This document shows, in pieces, positions 10,457 to 19,712 of a stretch of 64,000 bases of DNA. Numbering within the stretch: position 1 is the first letter of the stretch; each line of letters starts with the position of its first letter. The DNA is from Tetramitus jugosus. Taxonomy: Eukaryota; Heterolobosea; Eutetramitea; Acrasida; Vahlkampfiidae. The notes beneath the pieces were generated by a model. The model searched no databases, was not told the origin of the DNA, and worked only from the letters and a program-made list of their open reading frames with translations. A program made the position numbers and the translations under genes. The stretch lies in contig OW569370.1 of the NCBI GenBank assembly GCA_937625935.1, forward strand, positions 310,001 through 374,000, written 5' to 3'.

Positions 10457-11026
10457 AATAAACGGGCGTTCTTTACACATGCTATTTTTGTGCTTGTGGG
10501 CAACAGAAGCCGATTACGTGGTGATGAAAAACAGCTTCAGGGATATCCAAGGAGATCCGCCAGTGTATGTGATCCGTAATCACGACTTAAACCTTGTATA
10601 GAAGGAGAGGGCCGGTGTCATGAGGCTTAAAGCAATCTCTCATTTAAGTTTCTCTAATTATATCTCAACATTTCCTTGAAAGTATCAAACTAATGCTGGC
10701 AAAAGGCCCTTCGATGCTATCTTGAGGCTCATTACGGTTTTCTTATTCTTAAGTTGGACGATGTATGGAGTGTTTCTAGGAACCCCCGAAGGTTTCCAGC
10801 ACCCAACAAACATTGTTTGGAATTAAAACACCAGCAACAAACAACGGCCCTTGCACAAGTGATATTAATATTTATGGTTATAACAATCTGACCTGCTTCA
10901 GTTCTATCTCAAGGAAATATACAGAATCAACACCAAGGCGCAAAACCTCTTCAAAGCACCAACAATCGTGAATATATCAAAACTCATTCAATCCAACATC
11001 AGCAACAATAGTTGTCAAAACAAATC
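10457..11026. other. intergenic region, 570 bp
   Basis: No coding frame or RNA gene is recognised. The last 100 bases are CAA/CAGCAA-rich and directly precede ATG 11027, so they are probably the 5' leader of the next gene. Confidence 0.5.
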
Positions 11027-12652
11027 ATGAGAAATCAACAAGGCTCCTCGACATCCAATCGTTCCTCTCCTTCAGCACGCACAGGCTTCCCATTTCATCA
11101 GCAGGAGCAACAACAAAAGCGAAGTGATCAACAACAACAATCCCAGCAATACCAATCTCAGTCGTTTTCTACAACAAAGAGCTATGGAGCTAGCACCTCT
11201 CAATCTCCTCCGATGCCGAATCGCTTAATACAACTCACTCAATCACCTCCGATCATACCACCCGCAATCGAAAGGCGAGGATCTCGTTCTTCTTCTCCAA
11301 TCTCTCCGCCTCCTCCACCACCCATGTTATTGGCTAGCATGCGAGAAAAAGAAGATACCAGGCTGGGTATCGCAGATAAGCTTCTAGCTTTCAGAGCAGT
11401 CATTGACGCCCCAGGACCACAACATCATCATAAACAGGAGCAACGTTCTGTCATACCACTACCATATTCAATTCAAACTACTTCATCGTCTGTCTCCTCA
11501 TCTGCTCAGCAACATTCTCACCCTTTGTTAGTGAGTGACAGGGAGACTGTGAATGTTTCTCACGCACAACAACAACAACAACAGTACACAAGTACTTCCA
11601 GTAGTGCAGTAGGAGCCAGTCGAAGATATATGAGGCCGTTAACTGCAACAACATCCAATTCTTCCTCTCACATGGATCCTCACTCGTATTCCTCCTCAGA
11701 TTCTGATAGTAGAGAGGGTATGGAGGATCAAGAAGCTGAATTATTCACACAGAATCATCAGTACAGCCAATATGGAGGCTTGCAAGATGATCAGCAAACA
11801 GCTGGTTTTCACCAAAAGCATCACATATCTCTCAAACATGACCCCTCTTCTCTTCCAAACAAACGCAATAGTCATCCTGATCTATCCACGAGTAGGGCTG
11901 TCTCGAGACGTGGCTCAACTTCCTTTTCACCTCCACCAGCTCAAGAGCACCACAGCGCAAAGAGAAAAAGATCCAACAGTCAACCCACACCTGGTACTGA
12001 AGTGAAAAAGAAAAAGTCTCGAGCAGATCGTGACAAGCAAATTACCAATGATCCGTGTGTCATCTGTGGGCAATTGTGCCCAAAGAGATGTTATCAAGCG
12101 CATCACTATCTTGAGGAATACAAGGCTGTGTTTCCAACCTATGATGGAACGCTGGGTAAAGTCTGCCCTGGTTGTTACTACAAATGCTATGCTTATCGTC
12201 AATCCAGAACGAGAAAAGGATCAGTGAGTTCTTCTGCCTCATCTGCTTCCTCATCTGGATCCATTCATCCATTGGTCGCCTATCAGCAAGCTGCCAGTGG
12301 TCAATGGTCCAGCAACAGTGCTCCACAAGCAAGTAATCTCCAACAGAGGACTATACCCGAATCAGGATCCCATCAGCCAGACTTAGGTGTGAGCCAACAT
12401 GAAGAGAATGCACCTAAACGAGATCGATCTCAAATGGAAGAAGTGCAAGAGAGATCCGGCCAAAGTGTTCCATCAGATGATGAATCACCTTCAAAGAGAG
12501 CAACAGAAAATCTTATCCAACAACTAAGATCTACCTTGGAGGAAAAAGAGCTCGTAATCCAATTTTTGCGCCAGGAAATTAACACTACCAGAAGTAGATT
12601 AGATGAAGTGTTAGCAAAACAATATTCATCTCCACCGAATGACACATCCTGA
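11027..12652 (+). CDS. low-complexity protein with a conserved-looking Cys cluster and C-terminal coiled coil
   Basis: 541 residues from ATG 11027. About the first 330 residues are Gln/Ser/Pro/His-rich and disordered. After a Lys-rich segment (KRKRSN...KKKKSRADRDK), which could be a nuclear localisation signal, comes a compact Cys-rich core at ~residues 343-395: DPCVICGQLCPKRC, YLEEYKAVFPTYDG, VCPGCYYKCYAYRQS. Spacing C-x2-C-x3-C-x3-C ... C-x2-C-x3-C suggests bound zinc. The last ~45 residues form a coiled coil (LIQQLRSTLEEKELVIQFLRQEI). I do not recognise the family. A nuclear, DNA- or chromatin-associated regulator would fit the basic patch plus zinc core, but this is inference. Confidence 0.8.
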   Translation: MRNQQGSSTSNRSSPSARTGFPFHQQEQQQKRSDQQQQSQQYQSQSFSTTKSYGASTSQSPPMPNRLIQLTQSPPIIPPAIERRGSRSSSPISPPPPPPMLLASMREKEDTRLGIADKLLAFRAVIDAPGPQHHHKQEQRSVIPLPYSIQTTSSSVSSSAQQHSHPLLVSDRETVNVSHAQQQQQQYTSTSSSAVGASRRYMRPLTATTSNSSSHMDPHSYSSSDSDSREGMEDQEAELFTQNHQYSQYGGLQDDQQTAGFHQKHHISLKHDPSSLPNKRNSHPDLSTSRAVSRRGSTSFSPPPAQEHHSAKRKRSNSQPTPGTEVKKKKSRADRDKQITNDPCVICGQLCPKRCYQAHHYLEEYKAVFPTYDGTLGKVCPGCYYKCYAYRQSRTRKGSVSSSASSASSSGSIHPLVAYQQAASGQWSSNSAPQASNLQQRTIPESGSHQPDLGVSQHEENAPKRDRSQMEEVQERSGQSVPSDDESPSKRATENLIQQLRSTLEEKELVIQFLRQEINTTRSRLDEVLAKQYSSPPNDTS

Positions 12653-12734
12653 ACATTCTTGTATTTTTGCACAAAACAAAACCCAATTTTCTTATTCAAT
12701 AAATAATTTCACTGTACATACTAAATACATTGGT

Positions 12735-13393
12735 TTATTGTTGCTGAATTGGTCTTGCTGGGCCACAAGCCGCTTTATGAATAGGCCCTATAGAAAGCAA
12801 TGAATTGATTGTTAGTGAACATTGACACATATATCATTCAACAAAACAAACTTACAACATTGTAAAAACAACATACAATCTTTCACTTGGCACTCACGTC
12901 CACAATAGTACACTTGTTGACACCGAGAACATCTCTTTAGATCAGGTGTCGTCTTTGCACATACCGCACACTTTGCCACCTGTTCTTGTTGATTCTGCTG
13001 TTGTTGTTGCTGCTGTTGCTTTTGAGCCATCTTGTCAACAAATTCAGGAGCATTTCTTGGCAATGCAGATGCCTTGTACATCCATCGACCACTGCTATCA
13101 GCACAAGCTAAGCACAAAACAAACTGATTGTTTGGATCATATTTTACAATACTCGTGTCCAACACATCATACTTTCTCTTCTTTGCCTTGTATTGAGAGA
13201 GATAACCACCGACATAACCATTGAAATCAGCTGCTTCCATCTTCTCAACAGATGAAAACTCAATGTACAGGCATCCTCTTCCTTCTTTTTCATAATTCTC
13301 CTTTGCCTGGCCAAATAGCTCCTCACTGTGAGCCACGATCATGGAAAGTGCAGCTGCAAAAGCCTTCTGACATCTCATGTAATGTTCGTCCAT
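12735..13393 (-). CDS. MYND-type zinc-finger protein, two exons
   Basis: Exons on the minus strand are 13393-12877 and 12787-12735 (189 residues), with an 89-nt GTATGT intron carrying a CTAAC branch-like site. The splice completes the MYND finger: CAVCAKTTPDLKRCSRCQ, YYCGRECQVKD, then W-PIHKAAC from exon 2, giving the full C-x2-C, C-x2-C, YC-x3-C, H-x3-C ligand set. Without the intron the last ligands would be missing. The N-terminal ~110 residues form an unrecognised globular domain with FSSVEKMEAADFNGYVGGYL and WMYKASALPRNAPEFVDKM, followed by a Gln run. MYND domains usually bind proline-rich peptides. The start is 265 bp from the divergent SNARE gene. Confidence 0.85.
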
Positions 13394-13606
13394 TTTTTAC
13401 GTCGGTGTTTTTGTTGTTCGAAACGCGGTCAAAAAACGATATTGGAACGATTGAATCACGCAGGGAATCTCCCTTCTGATCAACGTTCAACGAACATTCT
13501 CGTCTGTCAGCGAAAAACGCCAAAAGTCAGAAGGAACAGCCGAACCAAAAAAAATCCCAAAAATTGTTACTTGTTGTTATCAATAGAAGAAGAAGCACGT
13601 TCATCC

Positions 13607-13658
13607 AACAACAACAACAACAACAACACACAACAACAACATATACCACTACAACAAA
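13607..13658 (+). promoter_or_regulatory. CAA-repeat 5' leader of the SNARE gene
   Basis: An almost pure (CAA)n/ACAACA tract runs into the ATG at 13659. It is the clearest example of a leader type seen before several genes here. Such leaders are unstructured and free of upstream ATGs, which favours ribosome scanning. Confidence 0.5.
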
Positions 13659-14660
13659 ATGAACATTTTCAAGAAAAAGGAAGAAAAGCCAGCGTTGCGT
13701 GAAGACACCAAATATGAGAGTGTTCAGGGAACGGGTGCCTCTGTCGAACAATTCAATTTTCCTAGGGCAGCTCCAGGCATGGCCGACCTAATGAGACGAC
13801 TGTATCAAATCCGTGTCGACTGTGGAGCCATTCAAGTCGACAAGTCCGATGCGGAACAACAGGCAGAACAATTGAAGAATATGAGAAAGTTGGACGCGTT
13901 CGAGAGGAGCAAAGTCGAAATGAATGAACTGTTGGAGGAGACGAGAGGCTTCCTCGAAGAGAGAGCCAAGGGAGAGGACGATGCACTGCTGAGGAAGAAT
14001 CTGATCAAGAATATGACTGCGATTGAAAAGTTGTACAAGGAGATGGAACGATTGCAGCACGAAGCAGTCAACAGAAAGGGTATTTGGGCTCAGTTGGGCA
14101 AAACAAAAATGACACCAGAGATGCAACAGCAGAGAGATGATGACTTGAGTCTCATTCACAAACACATTCAACAAGTCAAGAAGGAACATAAGCGATTGTT
14201 GATGGGTAAGAGCAAGTCTTCCTCCTCTGACGACAATAAGAAAAAGAAGAAGAATAAGAAGATTGAGTTTGATTCTGTTGAAAACATGAAGGATATGAGC
14301 AAGGACGATGATAAAAACTTGCCAAAGATTGATATTAGTGCTGGATTGGCTCAATTGAAGGAAATGAAGGACAAGGAGGATCAATACTTGGACATTTTGT
14401 TGAATCAAGTCGGTACGATGGGAGATTTGGCCCAGAGCTACAAGGATGAGCTCGAATTACAGTGTACTCTATTGGACAAGTTGGAAACTGATGTGAATAA
14501 GCACTTGGAAACCATGGGAACTGTAAATAAGAATATGGATAAGCTGATTGAGGCAGCAGGAGGCAATCTTAAGCTAACCATTATCGGTATCTTGATCATT
14601 GTTGTGATTGCCATTGTAGGAATAGGATTCATCTTCTTGAAACAATTCTTGCTCAAATAA
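13659..14660 (+). CDS. membrane-anchored Qc/Qbc-like SNARE (syntaxin-type)
   Basis: 333 residues. The protein is largely helical and charged, with a Lys-rich linker near residues 185-205. It ends with a SNARE-like helix (QYLDILLNQVGTMGDLAQSYKDEL ... LDKLETDVNKHLETMGTVNKNMDKLIEAA), immediately followed by a ~20-residue hydrophobic anchor (LTIIGILIIVVIAIVGIGFIF) and a short luminal tail. This tail-anchored layout is standard for Q-SNAREs; heptads with QSY and a late Thr/Asn-rich half resemble the plant SYP7 and syntaxin-8 classes. It would act in fusion at an endomembrane. The exact class needs profile comparison. Confidence 0.75.
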   Translation: MNIFKKKEEKPALREDTKYESVQGTGASVEQFNFPRAAPGMADLMRRLYQIRVDCGAIQVDKSDAEQQAEQLKNMRKLDAFERSKVEMNELLEETRGFLEERAKGEDDALLRKNLIKNMTAIEKLYKEMERLQHEAVNRKGIWAQLGKTKMTPEMQQQRDDDLSLIHKHIQQVKKEHKRLLMGKSKSSSSDDNKKKKKNKKIEFDSVENMKDMSKDDDKNLPKIDISAGLAQLKEMKDKEDQYLDILLNQVGTMGDLAQSYKDELELQCTLLDKLETDVNKHLETMGTVNKNMDKLIEAAGGNLKLTIIGILIIVVIAIVGIGFIFLKQFLLK

Positions 14661-14874
14661 TCAACCCAACCAACTCTCCATTGTCCAACATCCAATAAAA
14701 CTCTTCGGTCCGGAAGCGCGACTTTTTATTTCACTCTCGGTTGGGCACACACAAAAAACAATCATCACTACCATTCTCCAAAGATCAATCATTTATTTGA
14801 ACAAGGTCATCGATCATCAACGTCGCCGCCGAGTATACCATTGTTATCATCATCATTCACATCTTTCATGCACC

Positions 14875-16125
14875 ATGTTCGGCAATATCGCTGCAAGGAT
14901 CAAACAAGAAGCTCTGGAAGAAGAAGCACAACAACAAGAGCAACAACAACTTGATCAGCCACAACAAGATGAATTACTTCATGTTGCTGCCATACCATCC
15001 GATCTAGTCAAGCAAGAAGCCGAAGAAGCCGAAGAAGAAGAGCGAGAGATCACAAAGCAAGAAGAAGAAAAATTGATTATAAAAGCAGAAGAAGCAAAAG
15101 AAGAAGAGTCCATTCCCCATTCACCGATTCATTTACAGACAGATGCATCCGATACCATTCTCAAAAAGTTTCATGCGGCGTATGACCTCATTGATGCAAT
15201 GAGAAAGTTGACTGTGGCACCTGTTGATACCATGGGTTGCACATCGACACTGCAAGAAAAGTCAACCAAGGAGCATCGTTTTCAATGCCTCATTTCACTT
15301 GTTTTGTCCAGTCAGACAAAGGATCAAGTTACACATGCAGCCATGAATCGATTGAGACAGCATGGCTGCACTGTGTCAAACTTGTTAAGCAACGAGGCGA
15401 CACCAGAAAAATTGTTGTGCGAGTTGATTTATCCAGTTAGCTTCTATAAGCGGAAGGCTCAGTACATTAAGGATATTTGTCGAGTGTTACACAATCAGTA
15501 CGATGATGATATACCGGATACAGTGGAAGGATTGATGAAATTGAGAGGAGTGGGGCCAAAGATGGCCTATTTGGCAATGTCAGGTGCTTGGATGAACACA
15601 GTTGGCATTGGTGTGGATACACATGTTCATCGTATCTCCAATCGGTTGCCGTGGGTCCACACGAACACTCCAGAGGAAACAAGAAAGCAACTGGAGAGTT
15701 TTGTTCCCAGATCACTGTGGGACCCAGTGAATGTCATGTTAGTTGGCTTTGGACAAACAATATGCAAGCCTGTGGGTCCTCTCTGTGGTCAGTGCAGCCT
15801 CAGAACAGCAAAGTTGTGTGCCTACGGTATTAAGCACTATAATCCAAAAACAGGTAAGGCGAGCACACCATCAAAAATCAAGAATGAGAGTCCAGCGTCA
15901 TCATCGGCTGAAAAGAGGAAACGCAGAGTGAAGAAAGAGAAAGAGTATGAGGAGGATGATGAATCAGAAGATGAAGTAATTCTTAAGAGTGAAGACAGAA
16001 ATGATGACAACGAATACAATTATCCCTTGTCGAACGACATTGAAGATTTAGTTTCTTCGAGTGGTCGTAGAGTAACTCGTGCGGTCTCTAGAAGCTTGAG
16101 TAAACGGGCAAAACAAGAGAGCTAA
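14875..16125 (+). CDS. NTH1: endonuclease III homologue (bifunctional DNA glycosylase/AP lyase)
   Basis: 416 residues from ATG 14875; the frame upstream has no ATG. The Glu/Gln-rich first ~75 residues and the acidic Lys-rich tail are disordered. The core is NTH: FQCLISLVLSSQTKD, a helix-hairpin-helix LRGVGPKMAYLAM with the catalytic Lys, GIGVDTHVHRISNRL with the catalytic Asp, and a cysteine cluster for a [4Fe-4S] centre. The enzyme removes oxidised pyrimidines and cleaves the strand in base excision repair, in the nucleus and often mitochondria. The cluster spacing is C-x6-C-x2-C-x7-C; bacterial and human homologues have x5 in the last loop, so two residues are inserted. The C-terminal KRKRRVKKEKEYEEDD is a plausible NLS. 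Confidence 0.93.
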   Translation: MFGNIAARIKQEALEEEAQQQEQQQLDQPQQDELLHVAAIPSDLVKQEAEEAEEEEREITKQEEEKLIIKAEEAKEEESIPHSPIHLQTDASDTILKKFHAAYDLIDAMRKLTVAPVDTMGCTSTLQEKSTKEHRFQCLISLVLSSQTKDQVTHAAMNRLRQHGCTVSNLLSNEATPEKLLCELIYPVSFYKRKAQYIKDICRVLHNQYDDDIPDTVEGLMKLRGVGPKMAYLAMSGAWMNTVGIGVDTHVHRISNRLPWVHTNTPEETRKQLESFVPRSLWDPVNVMLVGFGQTICKPVGPLCGQCSLRTAKLCAYGIKHYNPKTGKASTPSKIKNESPASSSAEKRKRRVKKEKEYEEDDESEDEVILKSEDRNDDNEYNYPLSNDIEDLVSSSGRRVTRAVSRSLSKRAKQES

Positions 16126-16163
16126 CAGGATACGAGTTTATTCAATCAAATGTGGATTCTGAC

Positions 16164-16451
16164 TTAGGCAGACGAAGTTTTTACGATTGAAGATGTCACA
16201 GATGTGAGCACCCGGAGGCCTAAAGCAAGCAAAATTGTATTCATCGTGTGGGAGTCCTCTGTCGATTCTTCCTCATCTCTATGGAAATTAATCGGTAGTT
16301 CGGGGTCTGTGGAAGCATGGGATTCCGTCCTCCTTCTCTTATTCGAGGAATTTATGTTGTCAGGTTCATTACAAAGTTGCAAAACTATTGCATCCTCACT
16401 GTTATCATCCAAAGCAGAGGGTTGGTCATACTTTCTCTTCAGTTGAGACAT
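16164..16451 (-). CDS. hypothetical small Ser/Asn-rich protein, 95 residues
   Basis: ATG 16451 to TAA at 16164. The protein is hydrophilic, with an NKRRRTES basic patch that could direct it to the nucleus and a short hydrophobic C-terminal part (NTILLALGLRVLTSVTSSIV). No family is recognised. Its ATG overlaps by two bases the ATG of a divergent plus-strand frame at 16450 that starts like a signal peptide, so at most one of the two is likely to be a main product. It ends 38 bp from the NTH1 stop. Confidence 0.45.
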   Translation of the reverse strand: MSQLKRKYDQPSALDDNSEDAIVLQLCNEPDNINSSNKRRRTESHASTDPELPINFHRDEEESTEDSHTMNTILLALGLRVLTSVTSSIVKTSSA

Positions 16452-16590
16452 GACAGATTATTTGGGTTTGTTTCTCTTGTTATTGCTGCTGTTGTTTTCG
16501 GTTGTCCAAGGAGAACCAAAAGTGGTCATCCTCTATCATCATCAAGTCAACCCAATGTTTCTTTTCGAAACTTTTACTCTTGGGCATTGA
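16450..16590 (+). CDS. possible tiny secreted peptide or first exon, 46 residues
   Basis: This frame reads MTDYLGLFLLLLLLLFSVVQG followed by a short soluble part. The beginning is a textbook signal peptide with a Leu core and a VQG cleavage region. It ends at TGA 16588-16590 after only 25 mature residues; another frame stays open to ~16670, so it could be exon 1 of a spliced gene, but I could not place a good donor. A chance Leu run is the alternative. Confidence 0.25.
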   Translation: MTDYLGLFLLLLLLLFSVVQGEPKVVILYHHQVNPMFLFETFTLGH

Positions 16591-16822
16591 AGGAGAGGGA
16601 TTGGAATTTCGAACGTTTGAATCTCGACAGCACTTGCCGAAATTAGAGAGGGACATACTGAAGAGCTAAAAATAAGTTGATGAAATCTTTTCTCAGGTTT
16701 CAAGAACGAACAAAAGTTGATGTCAGACAAGAGGTGAGAACAACAAGAAACAACACCATTCTTCGGAGAGAAATTTACACACCACACTTCTGGTTCCAAA
16801 ATATACTAAAAAGTTACACATT
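16591..16822. other. intergenic region upstream of KCTD-WD40 gene
   Basis: 232 bp with no supported gene. A/T-rich leader sequence precedes ATG 16823. Confidence 0.4.
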
Positions 16823-18286
16823 ATGCGAAGTCCAAGAACTCCGTTGAGCCCGCGCGACCTTACAGTGCGCCTCAACATCTCTGGTCAAATTTTTCAATGC
16901 AGCATGCACACGTTAGCTGCTGAAGATGGCAGCTATTTTTCAAGCTTGGTGAGTTTTCAAGCCATGGCAAACGGATTCCATTGCCAAAGTAGTCAAAAGA
17001 ATCATCACTTGCAACCACCGCCACAGAACCAATATGGTGGTGGTAGTAGCAGTGGTCATAGCAATGGAGCAGGAGTCCAAGAACTTTTTATCGATAGAGA
17101 TCCCACCTACTTTCACTTGATTTTGAATCATTTGAGAGGATATGATATCGCAAACTCGATCGAGCGGTTGAGGGATGACGAACGTGATTTACTGGCGCAA
17201 GACGTTCGTTTTTACAATATTCATTCCATGTTTCGCTACTTTCCACTCATGAGCTGCACCAAAAAATTTGTGGTAGCGTTGGGAGGTCAAGTCAAGGTGT
17301 TTGATGCGAGAACTGGTCGTTGCTTGCACTCCATGGACGCGCATCGCGTCGGTGTCAACATTGTTCGTTCTCCGAGTTGTATTTTGCAACTGTCGGATCA
17401 ACACTTTGTCACGAGCTATAAGAATGAGATGAAATTGTGGGATAGCTTTACAGGTGCTTGTCAATGCTCGTGGTATGACCAATCGGATGACATTACAAAC
17501 TTGTACGCGCTGAATAGTACGTTGTTTGCAAGTCTATCGAGAAATCATGAACTCAAAGTGTACAGTTTACAAACGAGACAGTGCCTGTACTCGCTAGTGA
17601 ATATTCTAGGTATCGTTGTGCTGTCAGACGAACTATTTCTAAGTCAAATGCCCAATGGCTTTATTCACGTGAGGCGGAGTGCGAATAACGAGTTTGTGAG
17701 AACGATTAGTGATGCTCAGGTTTCTTCTTGTATTGTTTCACTCGATGATTGTCGATTTGCTAGTGGCAGTAGTCATTCTGTCAAGATATGGAATGCGATG
17801 AGTGGAGCGTTGGAGGGACAACTATCGGATGTGAATTCATGTTTTGACGATATGACTCGTATGACGAACAATCTTGTGGCAACAAAACATAATCAAGTTG
17901 TTCATCTCTGGAACTTTAAGACACTGACGCGAGAGTACGCCACTCGAAGCTACAGTTGCCCTGGGTTGAGTCAGATTGTTCAGCTAACGGACAATAGCTT
18001 TGTGAGTGTTGGTTGCAGTGCGACGAATGCTCTGTCTTCTCTGTATATCTGGGATATCGCACATGGAAAGTGTTCTCTACCGCATATTAACAAGGGTGGG
18101 TTCACGTTTAAGGATATTGTTCGATTATCGAATGGAGGCTTCGTTATTGTTTGCACAAAGGATGAGGACAATACTGTACGGATAGGTGTTTGGAATCCAT
18201 CATCCGACATCATGTATACTTCAGAAGTTTTATTCGAAAAGACAGATCATCCCTCAGCACACAAGATATCTATCATTTCTTTGTAA
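16823..18286 (+). CDS. BTB/T1 (KCTD-type) plus WD40-propeller protein
   Basis: 487 residues. Residues ~12-140 are a T1/BTB fold of the KCTD class: VRLNISGQIFQCSMHTLA, then after a low-complexity insert FIDRDPTYFHLILNHLRGYD and a helix ending ARFYNI-like VRFYNIHSMF. Residues ~150-487 hold propeller strands (VKVFDARTGRCLHSMDAH, MKLWDSFTGACQCSW, VKIWNAMSGALEG, VHLWNFKTL, LYIWDIAHGKCSL). The combination matches SHKBP1/KCTD3-like proteins, where T1 domains oligomerise and can dock on Cullin-3 ligases or channels. The insert inside the T1 domain (~residues 57-85, Gln/Ser/Gly/His) is unusual but typical of this genome's low-complexity style. Confidence 0.85.
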   Translation: MRSPRTPLSPRDLTVRLNISGQIFQCSMHTLAAEDGSYFSSLVSFQAMANGFHCQSSQKNHHLQPPPQNQYGGGSSSGHSNGAGVQELFIDRDPTYFHLILNHLRGYDIANSIERLRDDERDLLAQDVRFYNIHSMFRYFPLMSCTKKFVVALGGQVKVFDARTGRCLHSMDAHRVGVNIVRSPSCILQLSDQHFVTSYKNEMKLWDSFTGACQCSWYDQSDDITNLYALNSTLFASLSRNHELKVYSLQTRQCLYSLVNILGIVVLSDELFLSQMPNGFIHVRRSANNEFVRTISDAQVSSCIVSLDDCRFASGSSHSVKIWNAMSGALEGQLSDVNSCFDDMTRMTNNLVATKHNQVVHLWNFKTLTREYATRSYSCPGLSQIVQLTDNSFVSVGCSATNALSSLYIWDIAHGKCSLPHINKGGFTFKDIVRLSNGGFVIVCTKDEDNTVRIGVWNPSSDIMYTSEVLFEKTDHPSAHKISIISL

Positions 18287-18315
18287 ATATGTAAAATTGT
18301 TAGTATTTATTACAC

Positions 18316-19545
18316 TCACTTGGATGTATCAACAATCTTCTGAGTTGCAATGCTCTTGTCGAACAGATCGATGAAATCCTCTCCGAATGCCATGCTTGGG
18401 GTGACGCATCCATAACGATCAACCTCACCTGCCAATACTTTCAAGGTACTCAATATAGCAGATTGTGCAGTGAATTTATAGCCTGGTCCTGCCACTGCTT
18501 CACCTCTAGTACTCTTCTTTCCATCCTTTGACTTGGCAATTGCAACAATTTCTGGAGCAGAAGCGGATGTCTCATCTGGGCCTGGTGGAAGCAAAACCTC
18601 CACCATCTTGTGCAACACTGGCAACAAGAATGGAATCCTGAAGAATAATGACAAAATCCATTGAACAATGAACAAGTTAACAACTGTTCGAACAAATGCT
18701 GGTGCACTAAAAGGGAAATAAACAGTAATGTTAGGAACGCCATCAGTTGAGTAATAAGATGTTGAAACATCGCCCCAACTCACAGCACTGCACTCAACAT
18801 CCTTTCCACTTGGTTCAAAATGGAACTTTTGACACTCAGCAAGCATGTTGACCTTTGTAATGACACCATTTCTTCTGACATGAGTCTTTCCATGATTGAC
18901 AACCATGCCCTCAATCATTGTTTTCAATGTGCCACGAGATACGCCGCTGCCCTCTGGAAATCCGACTGCAATTTGCAATGAATCTGGTGAATTACCCTCG
19001 TGTTGATCACGGTATGCCTTGACAACCTTTCTAGCGAGACAATCGGTTGGAACAACATCGAATCCCACACCAGAAATGATGCAAATCTCTCTCTTTTCTG
19101 CACTGGAATCCATGATGCGATCAGACAAGCTATACTCGAACACGTCAATCTCTCCTGTAATGTCCAAATAGGACACACCAGCACTGACACATGCATCAAT
19201 CATTGGTTTTGCAGTTTGACTGAACGGTCCAGCTGCATTCAACACGGCTCCCACTTTTTGTTCTCTCAGAATTTGTGAGATTTTGGCGACAGACTTTGGA
19301 CCAACAGTAAAGTGAACCGTCTGTTGCTTAAAGTTGAGTTTTTGAGCGAGTTGGGTCACCTTCTTGGAGTCTCTACCACCCAATATCATCATGTCATCTC
19401 TCAACGTGTCATACTTGGAGGCCAATTCAGCAATTAAATTTCCAGTGTAACCTGTGCAGCCGTAGAGCAAGAATCGACCATTGAATTCAGCAGAGGACTT
19501 TCCACACTTCTTGATGAGACGAAGAATCTCTTGTTCAAATGTCAT
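18316..19545 (-). CDS. saccharopine-dehydrogenase-like oxidoreductase (SCCPDH family)
   Basis: 409 residues from ATG 19545, close to the usual ~430. The N-terminal Rossmann fold has FLLYGCTGYTGNLIAEL and MILGGRDSKKV, then VLNAAGPFSQTAKPMIDAC, YLDITGEIDVFE and GVGFDVVPTDCLA, all typical of SCCPDH and mycobacterial trans-acting enoyl reductases. A hydrophobic stretch at ~residues 285-310 (VRTVVNLFIVQWILSLFF) fits membrane or lipid-droplet association. The substrate is not known for this eukaryotic family. The gene is convergent with the KCTD-WD40 gene, 30 bp between stops. Confidence 0.9.
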   Translation of the reverse strand: MTFEQEILRLIKKCGKSSAEFNGRFLLYGCTGYTGNLIAELASKYDTLRDDMMILGGRDSKKVTQLAQKLNFKQQTVHFTVGPKSVAKISQILREQKVGAVLNAAGPFSQTAKPMIDACVSAGVSYLDITGEIDVFEYSLSDRIMDSSAEKREICIISGVGFDVVPTDCLARKVVKAYRDQHEGNSPDSLQIAVGFPEGSGVSRGTLKTMIEGMVVNHGKTHVRRNGVITKVNMLAECQKFHFEPSGKDVECSAVSWGDVSTSYYSTDGVPNITVYFPFSAPAFVRTVVNLFIVQWILSLFFRIPFLLPVLHKMVEVLLPPGPDETSASAPEIVAIAKSKDGKKSTRGEAVAGPGYKFTAQSAILSTLKVLAGEVDRYGCVTPSMAFGEDFIDLFDKSIATQKIVDTSK

Positions 19546-19712
19546 TTGTTGTCAGGTGGATGATTGGATAACGAACGCTTTGTTTCTTTGGGTTTGTTTT
19601 TTCAGGAGATCAATCTTTTATTTTTAGGCAACCTTACGATTCCCCGTCAGAGCGGATCAATAAATATATTATCGGGATAATGGGATCAGGAAAAATGTAC
19701 AGGTGTTGTATT

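Noticed and set aside
10690-10810. Possible structured RNA around the GGAACCCCCGAAGGTTTCC hairpin
   Set aside because: The hairpin is short and imperfect and no tRNA or snRNA boxes accompany it.
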